A stretch of DNA of 64,000 nucleotides from Narthecium ossifragum. Taxonomy: Eukaryota; Streptophyta; Magnoliopsida; Dioscoreales; Nartheciaceae. The notes below the pieces were generated by a model, which had not been told where the DNA came from, made no database searches, and was given only the letters and a program-made list of their open reading frames with translations. The stretch spans positions 23,949,648 through 24,013,647 of the forward strand of contig OY986967.1 of the NCBI GenBank assembly GCA_963920575.1, read 5' to 3'. The position numbers were made by a program, and so were the translations under genes. Of the stretch, positions 1 to 10,021 are shown one piece after another. Each line of letters opens with the position of its first letter. The stretch's first letter is position 1.

Positions 1-732
1 GGCTTAAATGACTGGTACACTTGCGGCTTGATGATTGTAGAGGTCGTGTCGATCTTGAGTCGGATGCTGAGGTGTAGCCGGTGTTCCACTGTGTCGACTC
101 TTGAGTGGTGGAGACGGCCCCCTCAGCGGTGCCATTTCCTGCCTGCAGTGCCGGTTACCTGCATGTGAGTCAGCAGTGTTTGTTGAGCTTACTGTGTGCT
201 GCTCCTGGGCACCAAGGACACGCGGTGGGGTTATGGGACCCCTGTATACACCCAGATCCTACTTAAGGGCGACACTCTTGCGTTTCCCTCTTCCTTCTGT
301 GTGTCGTAGTGTAGATCCCTACTGAGCTTAGTGCTCACTCCTACCCGGGCTGCGTTTTGCAGGTGCAGGCGTCAGTTCCTTTTCTAGTGGCCCCTACCGG
401 GCAGTTGGTTGGCGGTGCAGCGGCGCCAGATGGAGTCTGAGAGTTGGTGATCCTTTACAGCTTTTATCCTATGTTAGATAGTCTCCTACGGGAGTAATGT
501 TGTATTTGAACTTCCCCCTCTCCGAGGATATGTATATTTAACACTTGAGTTTTAAATCTGTGGTCGAGGTTTTGCTAATCTTTGTTGTATCTTTAATTGA
601 GGGTGCTTTTGGAGAACTGTTTGGGAGACCAATAGGTTAGAGGGAACCCTCGCCAGCTTTGTTTTCCGCGTTTTGTAAGTTCCGGTTCGCGTCGCCCGGC
701 CCGGTTGGGTTTTCTCGGGTCGAGGCGCGACA
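1..732 (+). repeat. 5' LTR, partial (family A)
   Basis: It ends in GGCGCGACA at 732, directly before the primer-binding site. Its last 260 bases match the end of the LTR at 2363-3402. The same family occurs in reverse orientation as two solo LTRs at 45549-47937 and 49058-51477, where the complete LTR is about 2.4 kb. Only the 3' third of this copy is inside the window. Confidence 0.85.
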
Positions 733-735
733 GCT

Positions 736-747
736 TGGTATCAGAGC
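736..747 (+). other. Primer-binding site, initiator Met-tRNA type
   Basis: TGGTATCAGAGC lies three bases after the LTR end. It is the standard plant retrotransposon site complementary to the 3' end of initiator methionine tRNA. Confidence 0.9.
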
Positions 748-902
748 ATAGGTTGTAGATCCCAGGGATTAGGATCAGGTTTCGGTTGAGTTTGAGCATG
801 GAATGGGTTAGTTCTATGTCTAGAACATCCGTGCATGCTCTTTTGTGATGTGTTGTGCTTTTCGCTTCCTGTTTGTACTGGGTGTTTCTCGGTTTCTAAC
901 AA

Positions 903-2219
903 GTGGATACTTGTTGTTTATGGGTACATCGCTCCGTTGGGAGTCGTGGCCGGTCGCGTGTGCAGCGCACCGCCCGACAGGCTCCAGTAGCCGCGACGGC
1001 TTTGCCCCGAGGCTCTGCACAAGCACCAGAGACTAGTGTTGAGTTCGCGGTGGGGGAAAACGCCTCTCTTTTCGCCGAGAGGGTTCTTCCGCCACTTAGC
1101 GAACGCGCTGTGACGGCAGCGGTGATCACCTTCCAGGAGCTGAACCCGCCCAGGTTCAGTGGTGCTGAGGGTGATCCGGCAGTAGCGGACGACTGGCTGA
1201 GAGGAGTCAGTCGTGTCCTCGACGCTTTGTTCATCCAGGATGACCGGGTTCGGGTCAAACTGGCGGCGTTCCAGCTCGACGGGGACGCTTTGGACTGGTG
1301 GAGTGTTGTCTTGACCGTTAGGAGCTGGAGTGACCCCTCGTGGGACATGTTCCGTTCGTCTTTTCTCGACGCGTACTTCATTCAGAGTGCGCGTCAGGCC
1401 TTGGTTCGGGAGTACCTCAGCATCTCCCAGGATACGCAGTCAGTGGCACAGTATGCAGCTAGGTTCACCAGGCTCGTCAGGTTCGCCGGTCCTGTGGCGA
1501 GCGATCCTCTCGCCAGAGCGCGGCAGTTTCAGTGGGGGCTACGGTCCGAGATCAGGCTTCTGATGGCGGCGCGGTTTGCTAGCGCTCTCAGTGAGGTGGT
1601 GAACAGTGCCTTGTCAGTGGAGGCCATACTGCTAGAGGCAGGGCCTAGGGCAGTTCCACCAGTGTTCCCCTCGAGGTTAGGGCGCGCCGGCCAGCCGCAG
1701 CAGGCTCAGGGTGGAGTAGGACCGTGGCGGGGGGAGGCCCGTTCACGACGCCATCAGCCCTATCAGTACTAGCCAGAGGACGTCAGTGGAGACAGTCCAG
1801 AGGCAGAGGAGGGGGCGAATGACGAGGATGATCCCGATCAGCAGTTCCCAGAGGATGAGCAGCTGGAGCAGTCAGTCGGTGAGTACGACGAGGACCAGCC
1901 TCTCTCGGAGGCAGAGGAGGAGTTCGCGAAGGATGATCCAGACGAGCGGTTTCCGGAGGAGGAGCCTCAGCAGGAGGCGTTCGCAGGGTTTGGTCAGACC
2001 CAACAGGCAGAGCAGAGACCTGTGACGTGCTTTGAGTGCAGGCAGCTCGGGCATTATCAGAGAGACTGCCCCTTGCGGAGAGCATGGACCAGGCGGGACA
2101 GGATGCAGGCAGGCCCAGTGTCGGGTTCGTGCTATCAGTGTGGCCAACCGGGTCACTTTCGCCGAGAGTGCGCGACACTGCGAGGCGGAGGCCGTGGCAG
2201 TGGCAGTGGAGGCCAGTAG
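903..2219 (+). pseudogene. gag: Retrotransposon Gag with CCHC zinc knuckles, one in-frame stop
   Basis: The frame stays open from 903 to 1769, is broken by a TAG at 1770-1772, and continues in the same frame to the stop at 2217-2219. The first part resembles the Ty3/gypsy Gag core (PPRFSGAEGD, WRGV-like and DALDWW motifs; capsid-like helices to about residue 240). The second part is a strongly acidic linker followed by two CX2CX4HX4C knuckles, CFECRQLGHYQRDC and CYQCGQPGHFRREC. No ATG lies in this frame before residue 140, so the native start is lost or shifted. Gag packages element RNA. This copy cannot make full-length protein without readthrough. Confidence 0.85.
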
Positions 2220-2299
2220 AGGCGGCCGGGTTGGCTTCAGCATCAGCGTCACATCAGCAGGTACCCATTTACCGCTTTGTAGTATCCTGATAGGCGTTG

Positions 2300-2362
2300 T
2301 TTTCTTTTCCGAGCCCTACCCTTATCGAATCTCGGGACGAGATTCCTTTAAGGGTATTAGGA
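2300..2362 (+). other. 3' end of internal domain and polypurine region
   Basis: The sequence CGGGACGAGATTCCTTTAAG followed by a purine-rich stretch lies immediately before the LTR start TGTGAGGACC at 2363. This is the conserved pre-LTR sequence of Tekay/Del elements and shows that the right boundary is authentic, so pol was lost by internal deletion. Confidence 0.75.
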
Positions 2363-3402
2363 TGTGAGGACCCGTCCCTCTACTCTGGGTCGACCGGCTG
2401 GGTCAGGCCCGTGGCTCGTTGGTTTGCTTCGCGTCGAGCGCGCGATCCGGTGGATCGCATTGTTTCTTGGACCACAATGGCAATTTGGTAAATTGCGCCT
2501 TGTTGGTTTGTTTCACACCCGCGTGTGCACACACTGGCCTTGTATGTGTTTGTATTTGTTTAGAATGGTTAGGTGGACCCGGGATCGGAAAATCCCAGCT
2601 CGGGCGCGCGGAGGCTTGCTTTTGGGCAGCTTACGGCCCTTGAGCGATCGATCGCTCGAAGGAGCGACTGATCGGGCTCGTGAGCAACCAGTCGGTGGCT
2701 TTTTCTCTTCCGCGATGACGGCAGCCGACCGTCGTTTTCCCCTGTCAGGGGAGGGAGGACTTTCCCTCCCCTCCCCCAGCTTTTCCCCGCCTTCGCCGGC
2801 TTTCCCCGGGCTTTACCTTCCTCTTCCTTCCCTCTCTTCTCTTCTCTTCTTCTTCCTTCTTTCTCTTCTTCCCGCGGTGCTCTGTTTCTTCCCTTTACCG
2901 CCGGCGAGCTTCTTCTTCGCCGTTCTCCATCCTCGGACCATCAAATTGGGTGTTCTAAAGCTTGTTGGATTCGTTGCGACGAGAGGAGCATAGCTGAGGT
3001 GGTTTGGAGTCGTGTTGGTGACTGGTTTGCGAGGGATCAACCGAGGAATGCGCTGTTGGGTAGGTTCTTCTACCTACATGTGTTCTTTAATGGGTTTCGC
3101 GTAATCTAACCGTTAGATAGTCTCATACGGGAGTAATGTTGTATTTGATAGTCTCCTACGGGAGTAATGTTGTATTTGAACTTCCCCCTCTCCGAGGATA
3201 TGTATATTTAACACTTGAGTTTTAAATCTGTGGTCGAGGTTTTGCTAATCTTTGTTGTATCTTTAATTGAGGATGCTTTTGGAGAACTGTTAGGGAGACC
3301 AATAGGTTAGAGGGAACCCTCGCCAGCTTTGTTTTCTGTGTTTTGTAAGTTCCGGTTCGCGTCGCCCGGCCCGGTTGGGCTTCCGCGGGTTGGGGCGCGA
3401 CA
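2363..3402 (+). repeat. 3' LTR of family A, internally deleted
   Basis: It starts TGTGAGGACCCGTCC and ends GGGGCGCGACA, which are the same termini as the 2.4-kb solo LTRs. At 1040 bp it lacks about 1.4 kb of the LTR interior. Near the deletion point, about 3115-3180, the phrase TACGGGAGTAATGTTG occurs twice in tandem. It abuts, and truncates, the minus-strand ORF at 3403-3666. Confidence 0.85.
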
Positions 3403-3666
3403 AGGAAGCCACAGCCGACGCCTTCCGCTTGCCGGACGACGGAGTGACAGCCGTCGAAGAAGATGGTGGAGCTCTCGAGGCTCGGATCGGCCGTGGCGGA
3501 GGTGGGGAAGAGGAAGAAGCCGGCGAAGAGGCGGATGTGGCCGGAGAAGACAATGCTGGAGCCGTAGTTAATGGCAGCCGCCGGGCAGGAGGGTTGGAAG
3601 AAGAAGCGGCGGCTGCTTTCCCTTTGCCGCCGACACCCATCTTGGTGACATTCTTCGCGCGCACCA
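3403..3666 (-). pseudogene. N-terminal part of a low-complexity ORF, truncated by the LTR at 3402
   Basis: Read on the minus strand, an ATG at 3666 opens a frame starting MVRAKNVTKMGVGGKGKAAA, followed by Ser/Pro/Ala-rich sequence and then RKASAV. It runs straight into the family A LTR at 3402, so the rest is gone. It may be the start of a retroelement Gag or of a host gene. I do not recognise it. The adjoining 3690-4130 is GC-rich and non-coding by eye, with paired GATCGATC motifs. Confidence 0.35.
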
Positions 3667-3974
3667 TGGTAGGGCTGAACACCAAGAACGGCGCCGGCGA
3701 CGATCAACGGAGAGCAAGGAACCGCGGGTTGAGATGATGGGATGGGTTTGGAAGAAACGGTGAGGCCGTGAGTGGAGAGGGAGGCCGGAGGAAGGGAATG
3801 TGGAGTGGTGGAGGATGGTGGTGAGGAACTCTTGCTGGAGGTGAGGACGAAGATCTGTCGGACGGAGGAATGAGGATCGGCGGAACGGAGAGGAAGAAAG
3901 GGGGATCGATCGAAGGGAATGAGCCCTAAGATCGCTCGAACTCTCCTTATAACCCCCCCAAACGTCGTGATTTC

Positions 3975-6131
3975 GATCGATCCGTCCCTTGGGGTTGGAT
4001 CGATCGAAGGCCACGCGGCACGCATCCCTCGCACCACAACACACAAGGTAAAGGAGGAGGATCGATCGGTCGCTATAAGCCCGATCGATCTGACCCTCAC
4101 CCCCATGCTAAAGTAGCTGGAACTCGTGGGACACTCTCCTCTAATAAGCATAACATGCACATCAAGCACGGTGCAGCATACCCAAAACAACACAATATAT
4201 CCAAGCAAACCGAATCCCACTGTTATTGATGAACTAACAAAACAACGCTGCCAAGAAAAAAAAAACAAAGTGCAAAAAGGATAAACTAGCAATTAACAAA
4301 CTCAAACTAGTCAGGCAGCAAGCAGAAGTCCTAGAAAGCAAGATACGATGGTCCTAAAGTCTAATCATCATCGTCCATTTCCTCATCGTCGTCCTCGTCG
4401 TCATCCTCGTAGTCGTCCTCGTCGTCGTCCTCGTCGTCGCTCTCGCTCGACCGCTGGAACAGTGGCCGATGAGGATCATCCGAGGCATAGGGGGATCCTG
4501 GTGGCGAAAGTGCTGGCGATAGAAGCCCAAGGTCGATCAGAGACCATGGAGGCACCACGACAGAGTACCCATCATGCAATCGGAAAGCGACCCACGGATC
4601 TTCGAGGTTGGGGTCGTGCTGAATAGCATAAACAAGACAAGCAAAGAGATCAGGATCCGGTAGCGGCCCAAAGAACTCAACACCGACAGGATACTCGATA
4701 ACCGAATCGGCCGGATAACTAGGATCGGGTACATCCCAAGGAGGGTAACAGTAGACTACCGGCGGAGACGGTGGACGACTCGAGTCAGCTGAGTCGGCCA
4801 GATCATCGTCGGAGGAGAACACTGAAGCTTGAGACACCGGTGAACCTGGCTCAAAATCGGGCTCTGACGACCCGTGGCTGGAAGTAGACATTGAGAGTAA
4901 CCTGCATCCGAGATAATAGGTAAGAGGGAATCGAAGAAGAATGACTAGACAGTGCAGGATCGATCGACCTGGCAGTGGTTGATCGATCCAGCACGGGGTG
5001 ACGGAAGAACAAAACTGACCGAAACGGAGGAGGGAGAGAGCTTCAAAAACTGAGGGTACCGGGTGAATGGAAAAGAGAAGGCAAACATGCAACGAAGGGT
5101 GAGAAAAACCCAGAAACGACGAGAGGAAGGCGAAGGACGGTGGTGATGGTCGCCGGCGTCAATGGTCGGTAGCCATGGCAAAAACCATGGATTCATATGC
5201 AGAGGAGAACCCAGGAAGACACACACACACAAGGGACGATCACAAGCATAGGAGAGATGAAGAGGACGCGTAGGACTCTTACCGGAAAGCTGAAATTGCC
5301 CGGAGGGACACGCCGGAAGCAGGGACGATGGTGGAACTCCCAAGCCGGACGCCAACGATGGGAGGAACTACGGCGAACACGGAACAACAAAAGTCGAACT
5401 AAGGTGCTCGTTCGGAATCGTAGGTGAGGTAGGGATGAGAATAAAAAAGGGCGGCGAAGAGATATGGATCAACTCGGAATCGAGTCCGAGTTGGAGACGG
5501 CAACGGCAGCGGCGCGAGAGATTTAAGTTTTCGAAAGGTTCGAGCAGGATCGATCGGCCTAGACCAGGTAGATCGATCCGTCGCCACGTGGCCGCATCAG
5601 GTGCACCCCGATGACAAATAGCGAATAAAGATGCCCGATCGATCGAACATGGTGAGCAGGATCGATCGTACTTACTCAAAGAAAGCGACAGATAGAAGGA
5701 TCGATCGGAAGGTGGAAGGGCAAAAACACCACACTTTGTCACCAATAAATACCCCCTCGGATCGATCGGATCCGCGAGGACGGATCGATCGAATGCACGC
5801 AGCTAGTTTTGTACATTGTCGGAGGGAAAGAAGGATCGATCGGGAGGCGTAGTGCCAAAAACACTACGTTCTGTCACGATTAAATGCACAAGATGGATCG
5901 ATCCCGCTCTCAAGACCCGATCGATCCTTCTATAGCCAGGCGTAAAGCCAAGACGGAGGGAAAAACCGATCGATCAGGTGATGGTGCGGCTAAAACACCA
6001 TGTTCTGTCAATAATAAAGACACAGCTCGGATCGATTGGCCACCATGAGATGGATCGATCCAACTACGGGACGAAGAAAACAATGCTTAACTCAAAGAAG
6101 GATCGATCGGTCCTACTTGGCTAGATCGATC
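3975..6131. repeat. Stretch with paired GATCGATC palindromes at a fixed 23-bp offset
   Basis: Motif starts pair as 3975/3998, 4060/4083, 4958/4981, 5548/5571, 5637/5660, 5760/5783, 5896/5919, 6030/6053 (first one GATCGATT) and 6101/6124, always 23 apart. Single motifs sit at 3904, 5699, 5834 and 5968. Spacer sequences differ from pair to pair. The stretch lies in the non-coding part of the Athila/Tat-like element. Confidence 0.9.
4361..4891 (-). CDS. Acidic-tailed ORF downstream of integrase in an Athila/Tat-like element, function unknown
   Basis: The frame starts at the ATG at 4889-4891 (MSTSSHGSSEPDF) and encodes 176 residues. The N-terminal third is Ser/Pro/Asp-rich, and a central part has aromatic and proline residues (YCYPPWDVPDPSYPADSV). 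The last 30 residues are almost all Asp and Glu, written by a GA/AC-rich low-complexity DNA tract at 4365-4450. It lies on the same strand as, and downstream of, the integrase at 6448-7680, where Athila/Tat elements often carry an extra ORF. There are no membrane segments as in an Env-like protein. The longer frame to 5092 is probably not coding. I do not recognise a domain. Confidence 0.4.
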   Translation of the reverse strand: MSTSSHGSSEPDFEPGSPVSQASVFSSDDDLADSADSSRPPSPPVVYCYPPWDVPDPSYPADSVIEYPVGVEFFGPLPDPDLFACLVYAIQHDPNLEDPWVAFRLHDGYSVVVPPWSLIDLGLLSPALSPPGSPYASDDPHRPLFQRSSESDDEDDDEDDYEDDDEDDDEEMDDDD

Positions 6132-6447
6132 GGTCGGGCCAAAATGCGAGAAAATGCAATAGAAATCTGGAATTTAAGCCGCTACAAACCCTGTAAAAGT
6201 ATGGACCTCTCCAAGCCAAAAGAATTCAAGCATGGACATCCCCAAGTTCACTATTAACACGACCAGTCACGGGAGCTAGGACAGAAATATCAGACAATCG
6301 TATTCAACTAAACAACTAAGTAAAAATGACGCAAGCATGCAAAGAAAACATGAAAGAACCCAAACTAAAGAAACACACAAAAAGGATGGGTTGCCTCCCA
6401 TCAAGCGCTTAGTTTAACGTCTCGAGCTCGACTTAATGAACGCGCAA

Positions 6448-7680
6448 CTACTCAGGAAGTAGTTCATGCAACCTCTGTGTGGCTTCTAAGGTCAGAGGAT
6501 TTTCTATGTATCGTTTTAGCCTTTGGCCATTCACTTTGAAGGTGGAATCAGAGTTAGGATGGCGGAGTTCGATAGCCCCATGAGGAAAAACTTGAGTAAC
6601 TTCGAATGGACCAGTCCATCTAGATTTCAGTTTCCCTGGGAAAAGCCGTAATCTAGCGTTAAATAACCACACCCTATCTCCCACATTAAAAGTTCTTTAA
6701 TTAATAAACCGATCATGGTACGCCTTAGTTCGAGCCTTATAGATAAGAGCATTATCGTAGGCGTCATTACGTATTTCCTCCAACTCATTGAGTTGGAGCA
6801 GACGAGCACTCTGACCCGTAGGTAACCAATTAACCTCTTTTATAGTTAACCACACTCGATCCATGAGATTCACTGGTAAGCGGCAATGCTTACCATAGAC
6901 CATCCGATATGGGGACATCCCGATGGGTGTTTTAAATGCCGTTCTATATGCCCATAACGCTTCATTCAAGCGCATGGACCAGTCCTTCCTATCCAAACGC
7001 ACTACTTTCTCCAGGATGCGTTTGATCTCCCTATTAGACACCTCTACCTGCCCACTGGTTTGAGGGTGATATGGGGTGGCAACCTTATGGGAGATATTAT
7101 ATTTATCGAGCGTGTGACGAAAATACCTATTCATGAAATGTGAGCCACCATCACTTATAATAGCTCTCGGATGACCAAACCGAGCAAAAATGTTAGAATG
7201 AAGAAATTTTACAATGACTCGGTGATCATTTGTCTTAGTCGCTATGGCTTCAATCCATTTCGAAACATAATCAACAGCTAATAAAATGTAAATATAGTCA
7301 TTCGAAGGAGGAAACGGGCCCATAAAATCAATACCCCAAACATCGAATACTTCACATTCAATAATCGGATTTTGAGGCATTTCTTTTCGACGAGAAATAC
7401 TACCTAACTGTTGACAACGAACGCAAGCTTTTGAAAAACTGTGAGCGTCACGAAAAATCGAGGGTCAATAAAAACCAGACTGAAAAATCTTAGCTGCGGT
7501 TTGCCGGCCTGAAAAGTTTCCTCCACATGCATGAGAGTGACATGAAGTCAGAATGGAGATAATTTCAGATTCGGGTACACAACATCTCATAATCTGATCC
7601 GGACAGTGCTTAAAGAGAATGGGATCATTCCATACATAGGATTTAACTTTTGAAAAGAATTTTTCTCGATATACTTGCTA
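6448..7680 (-). pseudogene. Ty3/gypsy (Athila/Tat-like) integrase, decayed
   Basis: Reading down the minus strand there is an HHCC zinc-binding region (about 7560-7390, ending CVRCQQLG), the integrase core (7380-6700) and a C-terminal region (6684-6448, with VGDRVWLFN-like and PFEV motifs). The catalytic triad is visible: Asp in GIDFMGPF, Asp in SDGGSHF, and Glu in SGQVEV with 35 residues between the last two, the normal D-D35-E spacing. An in-frame TGA at 7465-7467 replaces an expected Trp, and an in-frame TAA lies at 6697-6699. Reverse transcriptase is absent, so the element is truncated near 7690. The sequence GGTTGCCTCCCATCAAGCGC at about 6389, just after pol, is typical of Athila/Tat elements. 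Confidence 0.85.
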
Positions 7681-7858
7681 TTTTGCTTCTAAGTATGAAG
7701 TGCAAGAAAAGATGATTGGTAAGGTAAGATTAGGATACATCATTGAATGGGTCGAAAGTGTTTCAATAATGAAGACCAGAAGAAAGGTGTTCGTTAAGCT
7801 TCCTATAGCCTTTGCCTCGGTCGAAAGCATTTTTTTACTTCGGGAACAGTGTTTCACA

Positions 7859-7890
7859 AGAGAGAGGAGAGATAGAGAGAGAGAGAGAGG
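7859..7890. repeat. GA-rich microsatellite
   Basis: A run of AGAGAGAG-type dinucleotides with interruptions. The surrounding 7700-8340 has no recognisable gene. Confidence 0.7.
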
Positions 7891-8340
7891 TGTGGATTGT
7901 GGAAGAAGGATTGTACAACCATTCTCTCAATTGAATTGCAGATTTCACCATTGTTTTTCGTCGAGGAAGTTCAGTCATAGCCTCATTACAACGAATACCT
8001 TATAAGCAACCCAAAATCTCACCTTGTATCTCTTCCCTATATGAGACTTCCCATCCCAAATTACATACATAATTCATCTCTTTAAGGTATATATACAGAT
8101 GAAATCAAGATTTACTTTTCAAAAAGCAATTTTTTTTTCTTCCAGGACAAAAATAAAACTACGAAAATAATGCGAAAAGTAAGCTGCATCACCAGAATCA
8201 CAATCGTCAAAAACAAATGCACCAATATCAAAATATACTGCACCTTCATCGTCACGTACTCCACGATTGCCTTGTCACCATTTTCGCTGGAGTTGTTCCA
8301 TCTTTGGTGCCATACATGATCTATGATCTGCGTTAGAGCT

Positions 8341-8785
8341 TTTTTTTTTTTTTTTTTTGACAACTCGAGACTGGCTACAGCCTAAGGCTTACAGGGATAT
8401 CAAAACTCCCTAACCCGGGCCAGACGAGCTAACTCGTCGGCCCTACATTGACCTCATTATGAATAAAAACTACAGAAAAATTAGTAAAATTCCCTACACA
8501 CCACTAGAGATCCAACAAATCCCTCAAACAGTCACTTGCCGCCGGCATCCTACTATTCACCAATCTCAACAGTAAATTTGGAATCGGATTCCACCAAAAG
8601 ACTGCTAATATTCCTGGACTGAGCCTCCTTTACACCAGCAGCTACTGCTTTAATTTCTGCATGGACCATCGAGGAGGCCTGGTCAGATATAGCAAGTTCC
8701 CATTCTTCAGAACATACCATGCCTATTCCCGCCCTGCCATTACCACAGGCACCCAACAGAGGCATCCCACGGCAATGATCTTTTT
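8341..8785 (-). mobile_element. 5'-truncated L1-type LINE, RNase H end and poly(A) tail
   Basis: On the minus strand the frame at 8770-8553 shows RNase H features: GNGRAGIGMV, then HAEIKAVAAGV with the catalytic Glu, then VESDSK with an Asp. The sequence runs on as a non-coding remnant to a poly(A) tract, seen as the T run at 8341-8359. Plant L1 LINEs carry such an RNase H at the end of ORF2. I could not find a clear target-site duplication. Confidence 0.7.
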
Positions 8786-8819
8786 TCTTATAAATTAATA
8801 AAAAAAAATTTGTGTACAT

Positions 8820-9940
8820 AAGCAGGTGACATGCGCCTATAACTCCTTTAATTACTTAAGAGTTAAATGTTCGGATGTATTGTGAGAATCTAAAGCGGAG
8901 GATATAGATGAAGGTTAACCTGAGAACTCCTTCATGGTTAATGGTGATAAGGAACTCGCAAATCAACCTACAGAGAGGACTTGACTGAAATCGAGAGTAA
9001 TCGAAGGACTAAGGTGGAGATAGATCGCCAAAGAAAAAGGTGGAGATAGCTCACCAAAGAGGAAGGTGAACATGTTCTCAATTTCACGCCCTAAGTCCCA
9101 ACGATCACTGGGTCGTCGGGGGATATATCCCCTTAATATTCCACTCTTAAATAGCTAAAACGGATATACGACAATAATCAAGGTTTTAAGGATTTCAGGC
9201 TTTTAATGTAAATTAGATTTTTTTAGGGGGGTATATATGAAATCAAACTTCTTCAGCGGTATATATAAATAACGCTTCTATATAACAATCAGACAGGCTT
9301 CTTGCTTCCTTTGTCAGGGGTTATATGTAAATAACCCTTCTAAATAGCAAGTAGACAGGCTTCTAGCTTCTTTTGGTACAAGCAGATGTGGCAGTTTGAA
9401 TTGGTCATAGGTCATAGCATGATGAGGAATCCAAACTTGTGAACCTGTGATTGCCATTGGGTTAAGGTAAAGAAAGAAAAGTCCATGTGCCAACCTTTAT
9501 TTTAACTTAGATTCCATCTTTCTGGTAAAGAAAGAAAGGACAGATACAGTACCATAAGTAATAGCGGATATGTCAAGATATAGTACATTTGCACCAACCA
9601 TCCTGCAAGGCTCTTCCTTAAAGTGTTTGAAGAAAGCATTTCAAGTCCAAAAGAATCTCTTATCCTGAGATGAGATGCAAGAGTGGACTAGAATTTGAGC
9701 CACTAAAAACACTATATCTGGATCTTACGAAGTCTGCTTTAATAGAGGAATTCATGAAAATCCAATGAAAGCTAGGTTAACCAATAGGAGTAGGAAAAGA
9801 ATACACACACCATACTGGCCATTTGGACTTCATGACAAAGCCATAATTGCAAGATCGTAATCCAAAATAGTTCTGGCACTTCTCCTGAATGGCTGAACAG
9901 TAGCGTTAAATACTCGCAAGAAAATGCTTGTATAATCAGT
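8820..9940. other. Intergenic, no gene seen
   Basis: AT-rich sequence with no credible ORF. A diverged tandem duplication of about 70 bp lies at 9230-9370, where the phrase AGACAGGCTTCT occurs twice with similar flanks. Confidence 0.6.
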
Positions 9941-10021
9941 ACCCTGACTAGAAAATGGCAATTTTTACAACAAGTGCATGTGCGCTAGCAGCTCGCCAAT
10001 AGATATCAGTAAGCACAGCTT

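Larger units (their letters stand above)
1..3402 (+). mobile_element. Ty3/gypsy (Tekay/Del-like) element, gag-only, 5' end cut by window edge
   Basis: The layout is LTR (1-732), primer-binding site (736-747), gag (903-2219), a short polypurine region (about 2300-2362) and a second LTR (2363-3402). Only about 80 bases separate the end of gag from the sequence before the 3' LTR, so protease, reverse transcriptase, RNase H, integrase and chromodomain are all missing. The stretch TCTCGGGACGAGATTCC at about 2331 is typical of the 3' end of Tekay/Del chromoviruses (family knowledge). The element therefore looks like a non-autonomous deletion derivative. The two LTRs are still very similar over their last 260 bases, with roughly ten differences by eye. 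Confidence 0.85.

Noticed and set aside
903..1381. Minus-strand frame over 896-1381
   Set aside because: Antisense shadow of the retrotransposon gag frame; no domain.
3222..4292. 356-codon minus-strand frame
   Set aside because: It runs across the boundary at 3402 between the family A LTR and older sequence, so it cannot be one gene.
3904..6131. GATCGATC as a bacterial-type Dam or restriction signature, or as a contaminating vector
   Set aside because: Flanked on both sides by plant retroelement sequence, and the same motif pairs recur in unrelated LTRs with exact plant-type target duplications.
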